64,000 bases of DNA from Dichetophora obliterata (GCA_963920525.1 OY986435.1:222630399-222694398); one strand, 5' to 3'; numbered from the stretch's first letter, positions 23,340 through 34,286 are shown. Program-made: numbers and translations. Notes: a model not told the origin generated them from the letters alone.

Positions 23340-23930
23340 TTGGATGGCGGCAGCATATCCCTTTGGACATGCCATTTCACAAGCCTTTACAGCAGCGCCC
23401 CATAGCTCACTGAGCGCTCTCTGAGCGTTAATTTTCACATGTACATAAAACAGGGCTGGGCATTCTAACACAGTCACATTTTATTTTCTTTTGTTAGTAT
23501 TGGTGCGCTCTCGAATAGCGCACACTGAGCGAAATAGATGTCACAATCATCTAGATTTGCAAGTTTGTATGTGCTCACTTTTTGATAGAATAAAACAGCA
23601 AAAGAGCGCTCTGTTTTTGCTCCTCATAGGAGCGATCGCATGTTTTTTTACTGGGATGTGACTAGGTTAGAATGCTATGTTAGAAAAAAAGGTGTTAGAA
23701 TGCTCTTTGGCTCTTTGGCTCTTCCCTGCTTTACAGCTATGTCCCAATGGGACAGATGAGTTGTAGGGCGCATGGTAATGCACGTTGCCTCTGTTCGCCC
23801 CTGTCCATGACATCAATGTGTTAAGAGGACGTACAAAAAACGAGGCGAAGGGCATGGCCCTACCACTGAGGGTATGTGAATTCTAATACCAAGTAGTAGA
23901 TCCACCGAACTACAGGGTAAAGCTACGTTT
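23340..23930 (-). repeat. NVHYH dispersed repeat, copy 1 (interrupted)
   Basis: The segments 23340-23384 and 23737-23930 match, in inverse orientation and in order, the single block 43205-43450. Both copies contain a frame with TGAN..NVHYH and VPLG..CK, which may be an old coding fragment. The interruption is a 336-bp insertion (next entry). The class of the underlying repeat is unknown. Confidence 0.65.
23393..23728. mobile_element. hAT-like MITE, 336 bp, 8-bp duplication
   Basis: The insert begins CAGCGCCCC and ends TTCCCTG. It is flanked by a perfect ctttacag duplication at 23385-23392 and 23729-23736. The copy at 43385-43415 shows the uninterrupted site (a ctttt-acag-like stretch in the same context). 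CAG...CTG ends plus 8 bp fit hAT. The inner region is rich in gagcgctc-type palindromes. Confidence 0.75.
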
Positions 23931-24262
23931 TTAAAGGTTCGCAAAAAAAGAAAAAAAACTGTTTTCAAAGGGCAAAAAGGCTAAAAAAACCATGATGCTT
24001 AATCGTAAATTTACAGGCTAAACCGCTAATAAACAGGCTAAATCTAGACCGGAAAAGGCTTAAACCGCCACTCTGGTGAGGTGAATGCGTGCACGCTCAA
24101 AAATCTTGGACTAAATTCTAGCAAATCCTATATTGTATATGTATATGACGACACCGAAACTGTGTAAAAATTTAAACAACACTATATATGAAAATTGATT
24201 TTTATTCCCTCATGGGACTAAATCTTAATAAATGCTTGTATTAAAATATTTTCGGCAAATAT

Positions 24263-24348
24263 AAAAAAAACAACGAAATATGTGGGATTCGAACCCACTA
24301 CATTTAGGTTATAAGTTAATGGCTCTACCCACTGCGATGAAGCCACAC
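24263..24348 (-). tRNA. tRNA-like pseudogene with Pol III terminator
   Basis: On the minus strand, gcagtgggtagagc looks like the D-arm/A-box region, and GTGGG-TTCGAAT-CCCAC is a perfect T-arm with a consensus B box. Eight T residues at 24270-24263 follow as a Pol III terminator. The anticodon region holds CTTATAA, which recalls isoleucine-UAU tRNA, but the anticodon stem has a mismatch and an enlarged loop and the acceptor stem does not pair. It is therefore probably a tRNA-derived pseudogene rather than a working tRNA. It may still be transcribed. Confidence 0.5.
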
Positions 24349-24659
24349 GAAATGATAAACATGCAAAAGAACCGAACGAAGCCGAACGCTGCTTTTTTAG
24401 AGTATTCCCACATGTATTAAATATTATTCCTGAATTTATTAAAAAATTTCTAATATTTTGAAGAATTTAAATTCTAATAGAACAAGTATTTAAAGATTCA
24501 TGATTCCGATGATTGGGTTAATATGCTGGGAATATATGCTTTAAGACACCGAACGTATGAGTATTCTGAGCCACAGTTCTGGTTCTGGATTCCGGTTCAC
24601 GAGCATGCATAAGGGAGGACACAATTAATGCCCACCTGTATGCATTATAGCCTTATTTG

Positions 24660-24707
24660 TTTGATATTTGCATGGTGCGGAAATGTCGTGCCATTTTCGT
24701 ATAGATT
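24660..24707 (+). pseudogene. LINE endonuclease relic, left part
   Basis: The frame running into the Gypsy insertion site continues on the far side at 30354 as HFRID / FCNVREL, the start of an apurinic-endonuclease domain. The single target duplication gatt (24704-24707) marks the split. Confidence 0.6.
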
Positions 24708-24930
24708 TGTAGTGTTATCTTATTATTACATTTTAATATTGTTTCAATTGTATGTAAAACACTTTGTTTTAAAACCACTTAGTTTTTAAGTTCTTTTTGT
24801 ATTTTTTAGAATTAAGTTTTCATATTTTAAATGTATAAAAATATTTCAAAATTTTTCAGTATCTAATAAATTATTCAATCATACGTATAAATTTTTATTA
24901 TATTTCTCGTGGAAATATTTAATTTCCACA
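24708..24930 (+). repeat. 5' long terminal repeat
   Basis: The LTR runs 223 bp from TGTAGTG to TTCCACA (TG...CA ends). It holds the promoter and polyadenylation signals of the element: a tataaaa-like box near 24833 and aataaa near 24865. Confidence 0.95.
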
Positions 24931-24948
24931 ATTGGCGATCCTGTCGAA
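24931..24948 (+). other. Candidate primer-binding site
   Basis: The sequence just inside the 5' LTR begins attggcgatcctgtcg. The TTGGCGA start is the expected place and form for pairing with the CCA end of a tRNA primer. I cannot assign the tRNA with confidence. Confidence 0.55.
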
Positions 24949-25087
24949 ACCGGACCAACGATACCAACGAGCTCATCAATACTCAAGCAGAGCAACCCCG
25001 CGCTCTAAGCCACTGAAGTAGAGCAACCCCGCGACACGCTCATAAGTTCTCGCGCTCAGTCTCTACGCGCCACAGCAACAACAACAA

Positions 25088-25882
25088 TTGCGTCAACAAC
25101 TAAAAGTGCAGCTACAGCAACATCTACATCATCACAACCAACCCGCAAAAACCTGTGCGCAAGGCACCGCTACCACCAAAACCGCCACCGCACCAACAAC
25201 AACAACATCACAGCCTGCAGTCGTGAGCAACTTACTCACTGCAGAGCTACAACAGCGAACCCACCTCACCACAACGAAGCAAATAGCAGCAGCGTATCTC
25301 GACGCCAGCAACAACGCCGACATCGACAACAACTTCGGCAGAAATAGCGACGTCAACGTCAACAGCAACGCCAACGTTGACAGAGACGCCAACGTCGAAA
25401 GAGACGCCAACGTCGAAATAGAAGCCAACGTCGAAAGAAACGCTAACGACAGCAGAGAAGTCAACGTCAACAGCAACGCCAACGTTGACAGCGACGCCAA
25501 CGCAAGCAGCGACGCCAACCCAAACAGCGACGCCAACGCAAGCAGCGACGCCAACACAAACAGCGACGCCAACGCAAGCAGCGACGCCAACACAGGCAGC
25601 GACGCCAACGCAAGCAGCGACGCCAACACAAGCAGCGACGCCGACGCAAGCAGCAACGCCGACGCAGGCAGCAACGCCGACGCAGGCAACGACGCCGACG
25701 CAGGCAGCGACGCCGACGCAGGCAGCGACGCCGACGCAGGCAACAACGCCGACGCAGGCAGCAACGCAAAGACAGGCAACGACGCCGACGCAGACAGCGA
25801 CGCTGAAGTAAGCAGCGCCACCGACGCAAGCAGCGACGCCAAAGCAAGCGGTGACGCCAGAAACAAGCAGCGACGTCAGTAA
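25088..25882 (+). CDS. Leader open frame with Asp-Ala-Asn repeats
   Basis: This 264-codon frame lies upstream of gag in the Gypsy leader. Residues 1-75 are Q/T/A-rich. Residues from about 83 to 258 are about 28 units of six residues such as SDANAS and GSDADA. Because the DNA repeat length (18 bp) is a multiple of three, frames stay open on both strands, so openness alone does not prove translation. No conserved domain is present. It may be a by-product of the minisatellite or an element-specific leader peptide. Confidence 0.3.
   Translation: MRQQLKVQLQQHLHHHNQPAKTCAQGTATTKTATAPTTTTSQPAVVSNLLTAELQQRTHLTTTKQIAAAYLDASNNADIDNNFGRNSDVNVNSNANVDRDANVERDANVEIEANVERNANDSREVNVNSNANVDSDANASSDANPNSDANASSDANTNSDANASSDANTGSDANASSDANTSSDADASSNADAGSNADAGNDADAGSDADAGSDADAGNNADAGSNAKTGNDADADSDAEVSSATDASSDAKASGDARNKQRRQ
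25330..25868 (+). repeat. 18-bp minisatellite in the Gypsy leader
   Basis: About 28 diverging copies of an 18-bp unit like gcaagcagcgacgccaac run through the leader between the 5' LTR and gag. The base composition is GC-rich and A/C/G-biased on the + strand, unlike the AT-rich surroundings. Neighbouring units alternate (aacgcaagc / aacacaagc), suggesting expansion by 36-bp steps. Confidence 0.93.
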
Positions 25883-25941
25883 ATCAGCGACTAAGGATTG
25901 GTATTTATATACACTACACAATTAGCTTTTTAGCGGATGTA

Positions 25942-25967
25942 AAACGATAAGCCGGCGCTTATCGTTT
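25942..25967 (+). promoter_or_regulatory. Perfect hairpin in the Gypsy leader
   Basis: aaacgataagc (25942-25952), loop cggc, then gcttatcgttt (25957-25967) forms an 11-bp perfect stem about 100 bases before the gag start. Its place in the RNA leader suggests a packaging, dimerisation or translation signal, by inference only. Confidence 0.6.
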
Positions 25968-26071
25968 CACAACCGTAGGCACTACACTGCACGCTAGGCA
26001 CACTTCAATTTTATTAATATTATTTTAAGAAATTTATTTGTAATAAAGCTAATATTCTTTAAAACAATACA

Positions 26072-27040
26072 ATGCAACGTACTCCTACTCGGTTATCCAC
26101 CTCAGGAGACGGAGATAACCATTTAATTAATTTTGAGCCTCCTTTATTGAACCCTTTCGATGATTCATCATCTAACATTGAAGTTCATGCAACGTCAGTC
26201 AAACTCCCACAGTTCTGGACTGATAGTCCTGATGCATGGTTTATTCATGCAGAATTCCAATTTCGATCTAAAGGGATTACCACTGACCAAACAAAGTATG
26301 AATATCTTGTGACTGCACTTCCACAAGAAGTCATAGTTACGGTATTAGATTTCATACAACAACCACCTTCAACCAACTTGTATGAAGGTTTGAAGAAAGT
26401 TCTGATAAATAGACATACTTTAAGTGAGAACAAACGGTTCGATAAGATGCTATCTGACACTGAGATGGGTGACCAAAAACCATCTCAATTTTACAGATCC
26501 TTGCTTCTTTTAGCTGGTTCAACAGTCAACAAAGACTTAGTTTATAAGCTTTGGTTACGTAAACTACCTAAAAGTCTGAACATTGCTTTGACAGGATCTG
26601 GTCATAAGGAATTAGATGAGTTGTTATTACTCGCTGATAACTTGTGGGAGGTATTAGCAGAATCTGAGGTATCTGCAATCAAGAATAACTTTAATGTATC
26701 GAAACACATCTCTAATTCTAATGAGATAGCAAATATTACTAAACATTTTGCAGAACAAACATCTAAAATTTTTGAATGTTTTCAAAAACTCTCGCTTGAT
26801 GTTGATGAACTTAAGAATCAACGTTTCAGTCGTCCAATTTCCAGAAGATTTAGTTCCAGAGGAACTTCAAGACGTCGATCGTCTTATAGGTCCTCTTCAG
26901 GTCAACGACCTTCCAATTGGGTATGTAAGTACCATTTCAGATTCGGTAAAAACGCACGTAAATGTGAGCAACCATGTGCATTTGTTCAAAACGACAACTT
27001 TTCACCACACAACATAACACAACACAATTCAACAAACTAA
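26072..27040 (+). CDS. gag: Gag polyprotein
   Basis: The 322-residue structural protein forms the retrotransposon particle and binds the RNA. Residues 46-175 show the retrotransposon capsid pattern ([20 protein letters not shown], then LVTALPQEV, then YKLWLRKLP). An R/S-rich basic stretch is followed near residues 286-304 by a CX2HX9CX3C knuckle ([18 protein letters not shown]). That replaces the usual CX2CX4HX4C and is a CsRn1-like trait. The start ATG follows acaatac. The frame ends 67 bases after the first ATG of pol and is offset so that pol is reached by a -1 shift. No lesion is seen. Confidence 0.92.
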   Translation: MQRTPTRLSTSGDGDNHLINFEPPLLNPFDDSSSNIEVHATSVKLPQFWTDSPDAWFIHAEFQFRSKGITTDQTKYEYLVTALPQEVIVTVLDFIQQPPSTNLYEGLKKVLINRHTLSENKRFDKMLSDTEMGDQKPSQFYRSLLLLAGSTVNKDLVYKLWLRKLPKSLNIALTGSGHKELDELLLLADNLWEVLAESEVSAIKNNFNVSKHISNSNEIANITKHFAEQTSKIFECFQKLSLDVDELKNQRFSRPISRRFSSRGTSRRRSSYRSSSGQRPSNWVCKYHFRFGKNARKCEQPCAFVQNDNFSPHNITQHNSTN

Positions 27041-30000
27041 AAGACTCTGTTGTCGCGACGACTGATAATAGACCCGTCATACATACACGTCGTCTTTTTG
27101 TATTTGACCCCTCTAGTAAATTAAATTTTCTTATTGACAGTGGAGCAGAGGTATCAGTTCTACCTTCCTCAAAATTCAAAATTTCAAACAAAAAATCAGA
27201 TTTGGTATTACAAGCTGCTAATGGCACAGCAATCTCTACATTTGGAAAAAAATTATTGACACTTAATTTAAATTTACGACGTGAATTACCATTTTCATTT
27301 ATTATAGCTGACATCTCCAAACCTATTATAGGTGCAGATTTCTTGACAAAATATGGCCTTCTTATTGACATTAAACACAAACGTCTCATTGACCCTTTAA
27401 CTAATTTATCTGTCAATACAATTTCAGCATTTTCTGAAACATCTTTACCTAAATTATTTACTATAGATAACAAGTATACACAATTACTCAAAAAATTTCC
27501 TTCTTTAATAACAGAACCCGATTACACAGCACCAATTAAACATCACACTGTACATCACATTGTCACTGAAGGACAATTACCTTACACAAGACCACGACGT
27601 CTAGACTTGCCAAAGTTAAAAGTAGCTAAACAAGAATTTCAGTTCTTAGTTACTTCTGGTATTTGTAGACCGTCAAATTCTCAAACATCCTCTCCATTAC
27701 ACCTAGTACCTAAACGCGAGCCCAATGATTGGAGACCATGTGGCGACTACAGAAGACTTAACACAATTACAGTACCTGACCGATATCCATTACCACACAT
27801 ACATGATTTTTCTTTAAATTTACACAATACATGCATTTACTCAAAACTCGATTTAGTCAGAGCATATCATCAAATACCAATGGCACCTAACGACATACAC
27901 AAGACAGCAATCACTACACCTTTTGGGATGTTCGAGTTCCTCCGTATGCCATTTGGCTTGAGGAACTCAGCCCAGACATTCCAGAGGTTCATTAATGAAG
28001 TGCTACATGGACTAGATTTTATTTTCGTATACTTAGATGACATCTTGATTGCTAGTGAGACAGAAACACAACATTTCGAACATTTAACGCAAGTTTTTAG
28101 AAGACTCGATGATTACGGTTTAAACATAAAACCTAACAAATGTGTATTCGGAGTTGATAACATTGACTTTCTTAGCTACAACATATCTAAACACGGAATA
28201 CGTCCGTCACAAGAACGTGTTAAATGCATTCAAGATTATCCACAACCGGTAACAGTCAAACACATGCAAAAATTTATAGGTATGACAAATTACTACCACA
28301 GGTGCATTCCTAAACTCGCACACATGCTTGAATCCATTTATGACATGGTAACAACAGCTTCGAAAACTAAAAGCAAACATTTACAGTGGACAGACACTAC
28401 TTTACATGCATTTACAACAATCAAAGACAGTTTTGCCACGCAAACACTTATTAACCATGTTAATAGTAAGGCACAACTGTCGATTGCTGTAGATGCATCC
28501 ATTACCGCAATAGGTGGCGTTTTACAACAAGAACATAACAATAAACTTGAGCCTATAGCTTTCTTCTCTAAGAAACTTTCACCTGCTGAAACGAAATATA
28601 GTACATTTGACAGAGAATTACTTGCGATTTACTTAACTATTAAACATTTCCGACACTTCCTGGAAGGTAACATTTTTACAGTTTTCACAGATCACAAACC
28701 TTTAGTTAATGCATTATCTTCTAAAACCGAACGTAGTCCTAGACAAACACGACACCTTGAATACATAGCACAATTCACTAACACAATATTACACATTAAG
28801 GGTACAGACAACTCAGTAGCAGATGCACTTTCAAGATGCGAGGTAACAGAAGTTAGAACACCCGACCTTGATCTCAAACAATTACATCAGGAACAAATCA
28901 TTGACACAGAACTCAAGAGCATAACAGACAAAACAACTTACAAGTTTGAACAAGTTGATATTCCGTTTTTAAACATAAAAATTTGGTGTGAAAATTCTAC
29001 AAATAATACAAGACCATACATTCCCCAAACACTACGGAAAAGAGTTTTTGATCAAATACATAACATTTCACATCCAGGAACTAGAGGTACTAGACGACTA
29101 ATCACACAACGATATTTTTGGCCTAACATGAACACACAAATAAACAAATGGACTCAAGAATGTATTAGATGTCAAAAATCTAAGGTACATAGACACACTA
29201 AAACACTACCTCACAAGATAAACATTCCGAGCGGTCGTTTTGAACATATTCATATTGACTTGGTTGGCCCATTACCGATTTCAAATGGTTACCGATATTT
29301 GTTTACCATAATTGACAGGAACACACGTTGGCCTGAGGTTTATCCTCTTAAAGATACAAGGGCTAATATTATTGTTGACACGTTCCAAAGAGAGTTTATA
29401 TCACGCTTTGGGGTTCCTCTGGAAATTACTTCTGATCGAGGACCTCAGTTTACATCAACTACATTCAAAAATTTTATTACCAAATTTGGTTGCAAACACA
29501 TCAAAACTTCAGCTTATCACCCACAAGCTAATGGGATGATAGAACGTTTCCATCGTCAACTCAAAGCTTCTCTTATAGCGAGCAATAACCAAAACAATTG
29601 GTACTCAGAATTACCACTAGTTCTATTAGGGCTAAGATCCACGTTTAAAGAAGATGTTAAAGCATCCCCTGCTGAAATGGTTTATGGTCAAACACTCAGA
29701 TTGCCAAGTCAGTTAGTCATTCCTAGTGAGCAAAAATTCAGTCCATCAGAAACTTTGTTCAAACTTAAAGATATTGTTGCTAATAATCAAGCACATATTT
29801 CACATCATAATCAGAATTTTAAACAATTTGTGCCAGAATCACTCAAAACTTGTGAGTTTGTATTTGTTCGCAATGACACTATTAAAAAACCACTTCAAGA
29901 GCCATACGACGGACCATTCAAAGTATTAGAAAAGTCTCCAAAATTTTTTAAAATTCTTAAAAACAAAAATATTATAACGGTTAATATTGATCGAATTAAG

Positions 30001-30126
30001 CCAGCTTTTGTTAACATTAATGTTTCAAAAACACTTTGTAATGCAAATAAATCAGCTAAGACAGTTCATTTCAATTTATTAGCAAACACTGTAAGACTAA
30101 TACCGAATTCTTTGGAGGGGGAATAA
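26974..30126 (+). CDS. pol: Pol polyprotein
   Basis: This 1050-codon frame encodes the replication enzymes. The aspartic protease motif is LIDSGAEV (residues 53-60). The reverse-transcriptase box is YLDD at 353-356. RNase H shows AVDASI and TDHKPL. Integrase has an HHCC zinc motif (residues about 695-733, with CIRCQ) and catalytic D762, D821 and E857 (DX58DX35E). The pol frame is closed by a TGA at 26965-26967, so the -1 shift from gag must occur between 26968 and 27040; I see no classic X-XXY-YYZ slippery heptamer there. The stop lies at the 3' LTR boundary. The frame is intact. Confidence 0.94.
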   Translation: MCICSKRQLFTTQHNTTQFNKLKDSVVATTDNRPVIHTRRLFVFDPSSKLNFLIDSGAEVSVLPSSKFKISNKKSDLVLQAANGTAISTFGKKLLTLNLNLRRELPFSFIIADISKPIIGADFLTKYGLLIDIKHKRLIDPLTNLSVNTISAFSETSLPKLFTIDNKYTQLLKKFPSLITEPDYTAPIKHHTVHHIVTEGQLPYTRPRRLDLPKLKVAKQEFQFLVTSGICRPSNSQTSSPLHLVPKREPNDWRPCGDYRRLNTITVPDRYPLPHIHDFSLNLHNTCIYSKLDLVRAYHQIPMAPNDIHKTAITTPFGMFEFLRMPFGLRNSAQTFQRFINEVLHGLDFIFVYLDDILIASETETQHFEHLTQVFRRLDDYGLNIKPNKCVFGVDNIDFLSYNISKHGIRPSQERVKCIQDYPQPVTVKHMQKFIGMTNYYHRCIPKLAHMLESIYDMVTTASKTKSKHLQWTDTTLHAFTTIKDSFATQTLINHVNSKAQLSIAVDASITAIGGVLQQEHNNKLEPIAFFSKKLSPAETKYSTFDRELLAIYLTIKHFRHFLEGNIFTVFTDHKPLVNALSSKTERSPRQTRHLEYIAQFTNTILHIKGTDNSVADALSRCEVTEVRTPDLDLKQLHQEQIIDTELKSITDKTTYKFEQVDIPFLNIKIWCENSTNNTRPYIPQTLRKRVFDQIHNISHPGTRGTRRLITQRYFWPNMNTQINKWTQECIRCQKSKVHRHTKTLPHKINIPSGRFEHIHIDLVGPLPISNGYRYLFTIIDRNTRWPEVYPLKDTRANIIVDTFQREFISRFGVPLEITSDRGPQFTSTTFKNFITKFGCKHIKTSAYHPQANGMIERFHRQLKASLIASNNQNNWYSELPLVLLGLRSTFKEDVKASPAEMVYGQTLRLPSQLVIPSEQKFSPSETLFKLKDIVANNQAHISHHNQNFKQFVPESLKTCEFVFVRNDTIKKPLQEPYDGPFKVLEKSPKFFKILKNKNIITVNIDRIKPAFVNINVSKTLCNANKSAKTVHFNLLANTVRLIPNSLEGE
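30113..30126 (+). other. Polypurine tract
   Basis: ggagggggaataa lies directly before the 3' LTR and overlaps the pol stop. It is the expected plus-strand primer site. Confidence 0.8.
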
Positions 30127-30349
30127 TGTAGTGTTATCTTATTATTACATTTTAATATTGTTTCAATTGTATGTAAAACACTTTGTTTTAAAACCACTTA
30201 GTTTTTAAGTTCTTTTTGTATTTTTTAGAATTAAGTTTTCATATTTTAAATGTATAAAAATATTTCAAAATTTTTCAGTATCTAATAAATTATTCAATCA
30301 TACGTATAAATTTTTATTATATTTCTCGTGGAAATATTTAATTTCCACA
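30127..30349 (+). repeat. 3' long terminal repeat
   Basis: The 223 bp look identical to the 5' LTR over the full length when compared by eye, which indicates a recent insertion. Confidence 0.95.
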
Positions 30350-30353
30350 GATT

Positions 30354-31075
30354 TCTGCAATGTTCGTGAACTGAGAGCAAATATTTTCTCGATCTATGTA
30401 CATTGTACTCTACATAGGCCTCAAATAATGGCACTAGGCGAGACCCAAGTGGCCGAGGATGCAGATCTACTGGATTTTTATATACCTGGGTATCGCTTAC
30501 TGCCATTGTTTTCTTTGGATAGGGGCATCGCCCTTTATATAAGAGCAGATGTGACCAGTGAGAGAGGAGTCTGAATGTGACCAATCCAGTGTTTAGCTCA
30601 ATGTGCGTTAGGTTCAGGCTCCGCTCGCACTTGCTACATTTCTGTTTTATTTATAGAATTCCGAATCTAGGTAGGGAGCCCACATTTAACAAACTGGACT
30701 CTCTCTGATTCGGTTACGCATATTTTGGGGTTGTTCCCTGACAGTGAGATTCTCGTAACAGGCGATTTCAATGTCCACAACCCGGCTTGTTTACGTCACT
30801 GAGGCCCATTGACACCTGTTGGGCAATATGTTGAGCTATTTGCTGAATTGAACCAATTGATTCAACTCGTGAAGGAACTCACTTTGTTCCCTCAAAGTGA
30901 TAGGCATAGCCAGAATATCCTTGACCTTTTTCTGACTTCACATCATGAAAAATATGTTGTGAGTTTCAACGAACCTCTTGGTAACTCGGACCATTGTACC
31001 ATTTTCGCTGTTTTTAAATATTCTAACCCCTGCACCGCTACGCCACTACGCCTAAAGCCAAAACTTAAAAAAATG
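30354..31075 (+). pseudogene. LINE endonuclease relic, right part
   Basis: The + strand encodes FCNVREL, then ALGETQV, then YIPGY, GIALYIRADV, TGDFNVHNPA and ILDLFLTS, then LGNSDHCTI. These are the successive motifs of an APE-type endonuclease from a non-LTR retrotransposon: the Glu in ETQ, the Asp/Asn in GDFN and the His in SDH. Stops and frame changes are present (near 30573 and 30800). The N-terminal part lies across the Gypsy insertion at 24660-24707. No reverse transcriptase of the same element follows. Confidence 0.8.
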
Positions 31076-31479
31076 TTGATCCTATAAATTTTAATTAAAA
31101 AATATTCCTTTATTGATATTTTTTTATACAAAAAAAAAAACATTGCACGTAAAAATACCTTTCAATTGATTTTTCGTGTGTGCTATTGAGTGCTATCTAC
31201 AGTGTATTAAAAAAGTTTAGGCACAAAGCTATTAAAAATGTAAGTTTGTTAGTAAAAGTTTTTCCCCTATATTCACAGTAAAAAGTAGTATGAGCACTTA
31301 AAAAATATACTTTTTGCTATGTATTTACAACAAAAGATAATTTAATTTAAATTTTTTTCAGATTTAATGTTATAAGAACTAAAAACAGACATTATTTTGA
31401 AATCAAAAAAGTTTAGGCACAAGTGAAGAAGTAATATTGTTTTATCATCAGGATGAGTATATTTTTAGTCATCTAATAC

Positions 31480-32039
31480 TTAGATCGACTTCTTTTGGAC
31501 TGAATTACCGCTTCTACGCATGCTTGTCACTAAATTTGATGTCTACTCAGGTGTTATTTTTGACCATTCGGTGCCTATAGCCTACATGAGCGTATTTTTG
31601 ACGTCATCTGATGATTGCGAATTTTTTTCCAGTAAGTGCCAAATATGCTCAGTAAGGGATTCATATCAGGTTACTGCGGATATGAATTCTTTTGAACTGC
31701 TTACAGTGGTAGATTAGCCAATCCTGCACAAAATAAGATGAATGTCTTGGGTCGTTATATTGTTGAAATAAATATTTTTTCCTAATTAACCCCAACTTTT
31801 CAAAACTGGGTGCAAAATTTTTCATAATATATTCAAATTAAGTTGCTTATCTATTTTATCATTAATAAAACAAGATTCAAAACACCAGGTGCCACCACAC
31901 ACCCCTAAACCATAATATTGCCAACACCGTGTTTCTCTGTCTTAATTGTATTATTTTCCTGCAGCTCTTTGTTCGATTTTCTATATATTTTTGAGCGCCA
32001 TCTGAGCCAAATAAATTGTATTTGAATTTAGCACTAAAT
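31480..32039 (-). pseudogene. Tc1 transposase relic, C-terminal part
   Basis: The minus strand encodes KYNLFGSDGAQKYIENR (first catalytic region), then across stops EHIWHLLEKN, EWSKITPE and LVTSMRRSGNSVQKK, the typical ordered C-terminal motifs of Tc1 transposases. It has several stop codons. The matching N-terminal part lies beyond the LINE at 34287-34735. Confidence 0.78.
32028..32039. repeat. Target duplication of nested LINE, left copy
   Basis: ttagcactaaat is repeated at 34275-34286. Confidence 0.85.
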
Positions 32040-34274
32040 ACATGGAGAAGGGCCATAGTCACCTTCATACCAAAAGTAGGGAAAACAGACTACACGCTAC
32101 CAAAGTCGTTTAGACCCATTAGCCTTACCTCATTTGTACTTAAAACAATGGAAAAGGTAATAGATAACTATATAAGAACTGGGATTCTGGAGAAGGCGCC
32201 AATGCACCCATGTTAACATGCGTATAGGGCGGGTAGGTCTACAGAATCTGCTCTATACCAGCTGGCTAGTAACATCCAGTCGGCTCTCAAAAACAAAGAA
32301 ACCGTAACCTGTGCCTTTCTAGACATAGAGGGAGCCTTTTATAATACTTCTCATGAGGCTGTGAAGAGGTCTTTACACAAAAAAGGAGTAAATGATATGC
32401 TCAGCAGATGGATATGCCAAATGCTTAGCACTAGAAATGCAGAAACAAAAGTGGGCAACACCACTATAAGAATCAAAACAACAAAAGGCTGCCTACAAGG
32501 CGGAGTCCTTTGTCCATTGCTGTGGAGTCTTGTTGTGGACGAATTATTAACGATGCTAACTGAGAATGGCATAAAATGTCAGGGTTACGCAGACGACATC
32601 GCCTTAATAGCGAGAGGGAAGTTCGAGGATACACTCTGTAACCTGATACAGAGAGGACTCTCAGTAACAAAGGAGTGGTGCAACACAGTGGGATTAAGTA
32701 TCAACCCAGCGAAAATCACCATAGTACCTTTTACTAACAAAAGAAACCTGCCAAATCTCCGAACAATGAGAATGGATGGCACTGAAACTCCCTTCAAAGG
32801 AGAAGTAAAGTATCTGGGACTTACACTAGATTCAAAGCTCCTCTGGAGAAGACATGCAGAGGTAACTATAAACAAAGCAACGCGCACACTCATGGTATGT
32901 AGGAGCCTGGCGGGGAAAAGCTGGGGTTGTACCCAACAATTCTCCGCTGGATGTATACTATGATGGTGAGACCCAACCTCACCTATGGTGCAATAGCATG
33001 GGCTGATAGAACCAAGCTAACCACAATGATGAATATGCTAACAAAGGTGAAGAGACTGGCCTGTGTATGCATCACAGGGGCCATGAGGACAAGCCCTACA
33101 GCAGCACTAGAAGTAATTCTGGACCTAACACCCTTACACCTTGTCATAGAGGGAGTGGCCAAGCGAACTCTGTTATGCATTGCAAAAGAGGGGACAGGTT
33201 TAGGTAAAACTATCAGCAGTAGAGAGAAGGAGGATATTGCAAAGCACACTCCCTTCATCGATCTACCAAGAGACGATATAGTAAAAAGTTGCCGAAAAAT
33301 ACTTCGGAATTAAGCTTAGTACCAAGAAAGAGTGAGACAGCGAGATGATATCGCATGTCAATAAACCACACAGTATATCATGGTATACAGATCGGTCCAA
33401 GATATTGGAAGGTATAGGCGCAGGGGTGTACGGGCCGAGAACCAAGCACTTTGAACCTATGGGGACTTGGCAGAAATCCTAGCAATACAGCTATGTGCAC
33501 AATTCAATCTGGATCGGAAATACAAAGGTCAGGATATAGTTGTGATGTCAGACAGCCAAGTAGTAATCAAAGCATTAGTCTTCTGTGAGATATCATCGAG
33601 AATAACATGGGAATGCCTAACAAAACTCAACGAACTTGGCAAGAATAACACGGTTACTATACTTTGGGTCCCAGGACACAAAGGAACACAGGGTAACGAA
33701 GAAGCCGATGGTCTAGCGCGACAGAGTGCAGCCACAAAATTTATAGGACCAGAACCTTTCTGCGGATTGGGCACACATTCTATAAAAGAAGAACTAAGAA
33801 GGGAGGAGAGGCATAAGCGTTCAAACCTCTGGAAAAGCCTCCCAAAGCTAAGACAATCCAAATTGCTCCTCAGAGAGTTTAACAAAATTGTGCATAAGCT
33901 TAGGCACACCGAATCAAAGGATTCTAACGGGGTAAGACACTGTAAGACACTAAACTTAAATACCACCTGATGAAGTTGGGCATAGGAATCGATAGTAACT
34001 GCTGTTTCTGTGAAGAAGCAGAGGAGACTCCAATACACCTACTCACAAACTGCGACGCCGTGGCTCGCAGACGTAAGCTAGCACTGGGGAACTATGAGCT
34101 GAGTCTAGAGCAGGCTTCATCCCTTGAACCTAAGAATATTCTCAAATTCATTAGAGAAATAGGGCTGGATGAAATTCTGTAATCCGCAAACCCAGCGGAG
34201 CTTTGAGAAGGAAGTACAATAGATCTAATTTAGGTCGCAATACGCATCTCCACCATACAACATTAACATTAACA
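32040..34274 (+). pseudogene. 5'-truncated LINE with RT and RNase H (LOA/I-like)
   Basis: The insert starts inside ORF2 at the first reverse-transcriptase block (IVTFIPKVGKTDY, then SFRPISLTSF). HAYRAGRSTESAL and FLDIEGAF follow, then GYADDIALIARG (catalytic YADD), a connection domain, and an RNase H with WYTDRSK, SDSQ and WVPGHKGTQGNEEADGLAR. A C-terminal CCFCEEAEETPIHLLTNC zinc knuckle closes it. RT plus RNase H suggests the LOA/I/R1 side of LINEs. Lesions are a stop just before HAYR (about 32215) and frame changes near 32930, 33320-33470 and 33960. A 12-bp target duplication and an acatta-repeat tail frame it. It is dead but young enough to align easily. Confidence 0.88.
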
Positions 34275-34286
34275 TTAGCACTAAAT

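Larger units (their letters stand above)
21926..24072. mobile_element. Possible hAT element with GCTAAA subterminal repeats
   Basis: The left end CAGTGTGGC and inverted right end CAGAGTGGC are near-identical. Both subterminal regions are rich in gctaaa / gcttaaa motifs (for example 21938-22012 and 23970-24052), a hAT habit. The flanks (gaggtaag and gaggtgaa) match only partly and require a shift of two bases, so the boundaries are tentative. A mariner relic and another composite repeat lie inside. Confidence 0.4.
24708..30349 (+). mobile_element. Complete Gypsy-type LTR retrotransposon, 5642 bp
   Basis: Two 223-bp LTRs that look identical flank gag and pol. A perfect 4-bp duplication, gatt, lies at 24704-24707 and 30350-30353. 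The pol order is protease, reverse transcriptase, RNase H, integrase, as in Metaviridae (Gypsy). No env-like frame follows. The gag zinc knuckle is CX2HX9CX3C, not the usual CCHC; that CHCC form is, from memory, characteristic of the CsRn1 clade. Both frames are open, so the insertion is recent and could be active. Unusual features are a long leader with an 18-bp minisatellite and an 11-bp-stem hairpin. Confidence 0.95.

Noticed and set aside
25132..25921. Long minus-strand frames (244 and 224 codons) and further frames across the minisatellite
   Set aside because: They exist only because the 18-bp unit is a multiple of three and lacks stops on either strand.
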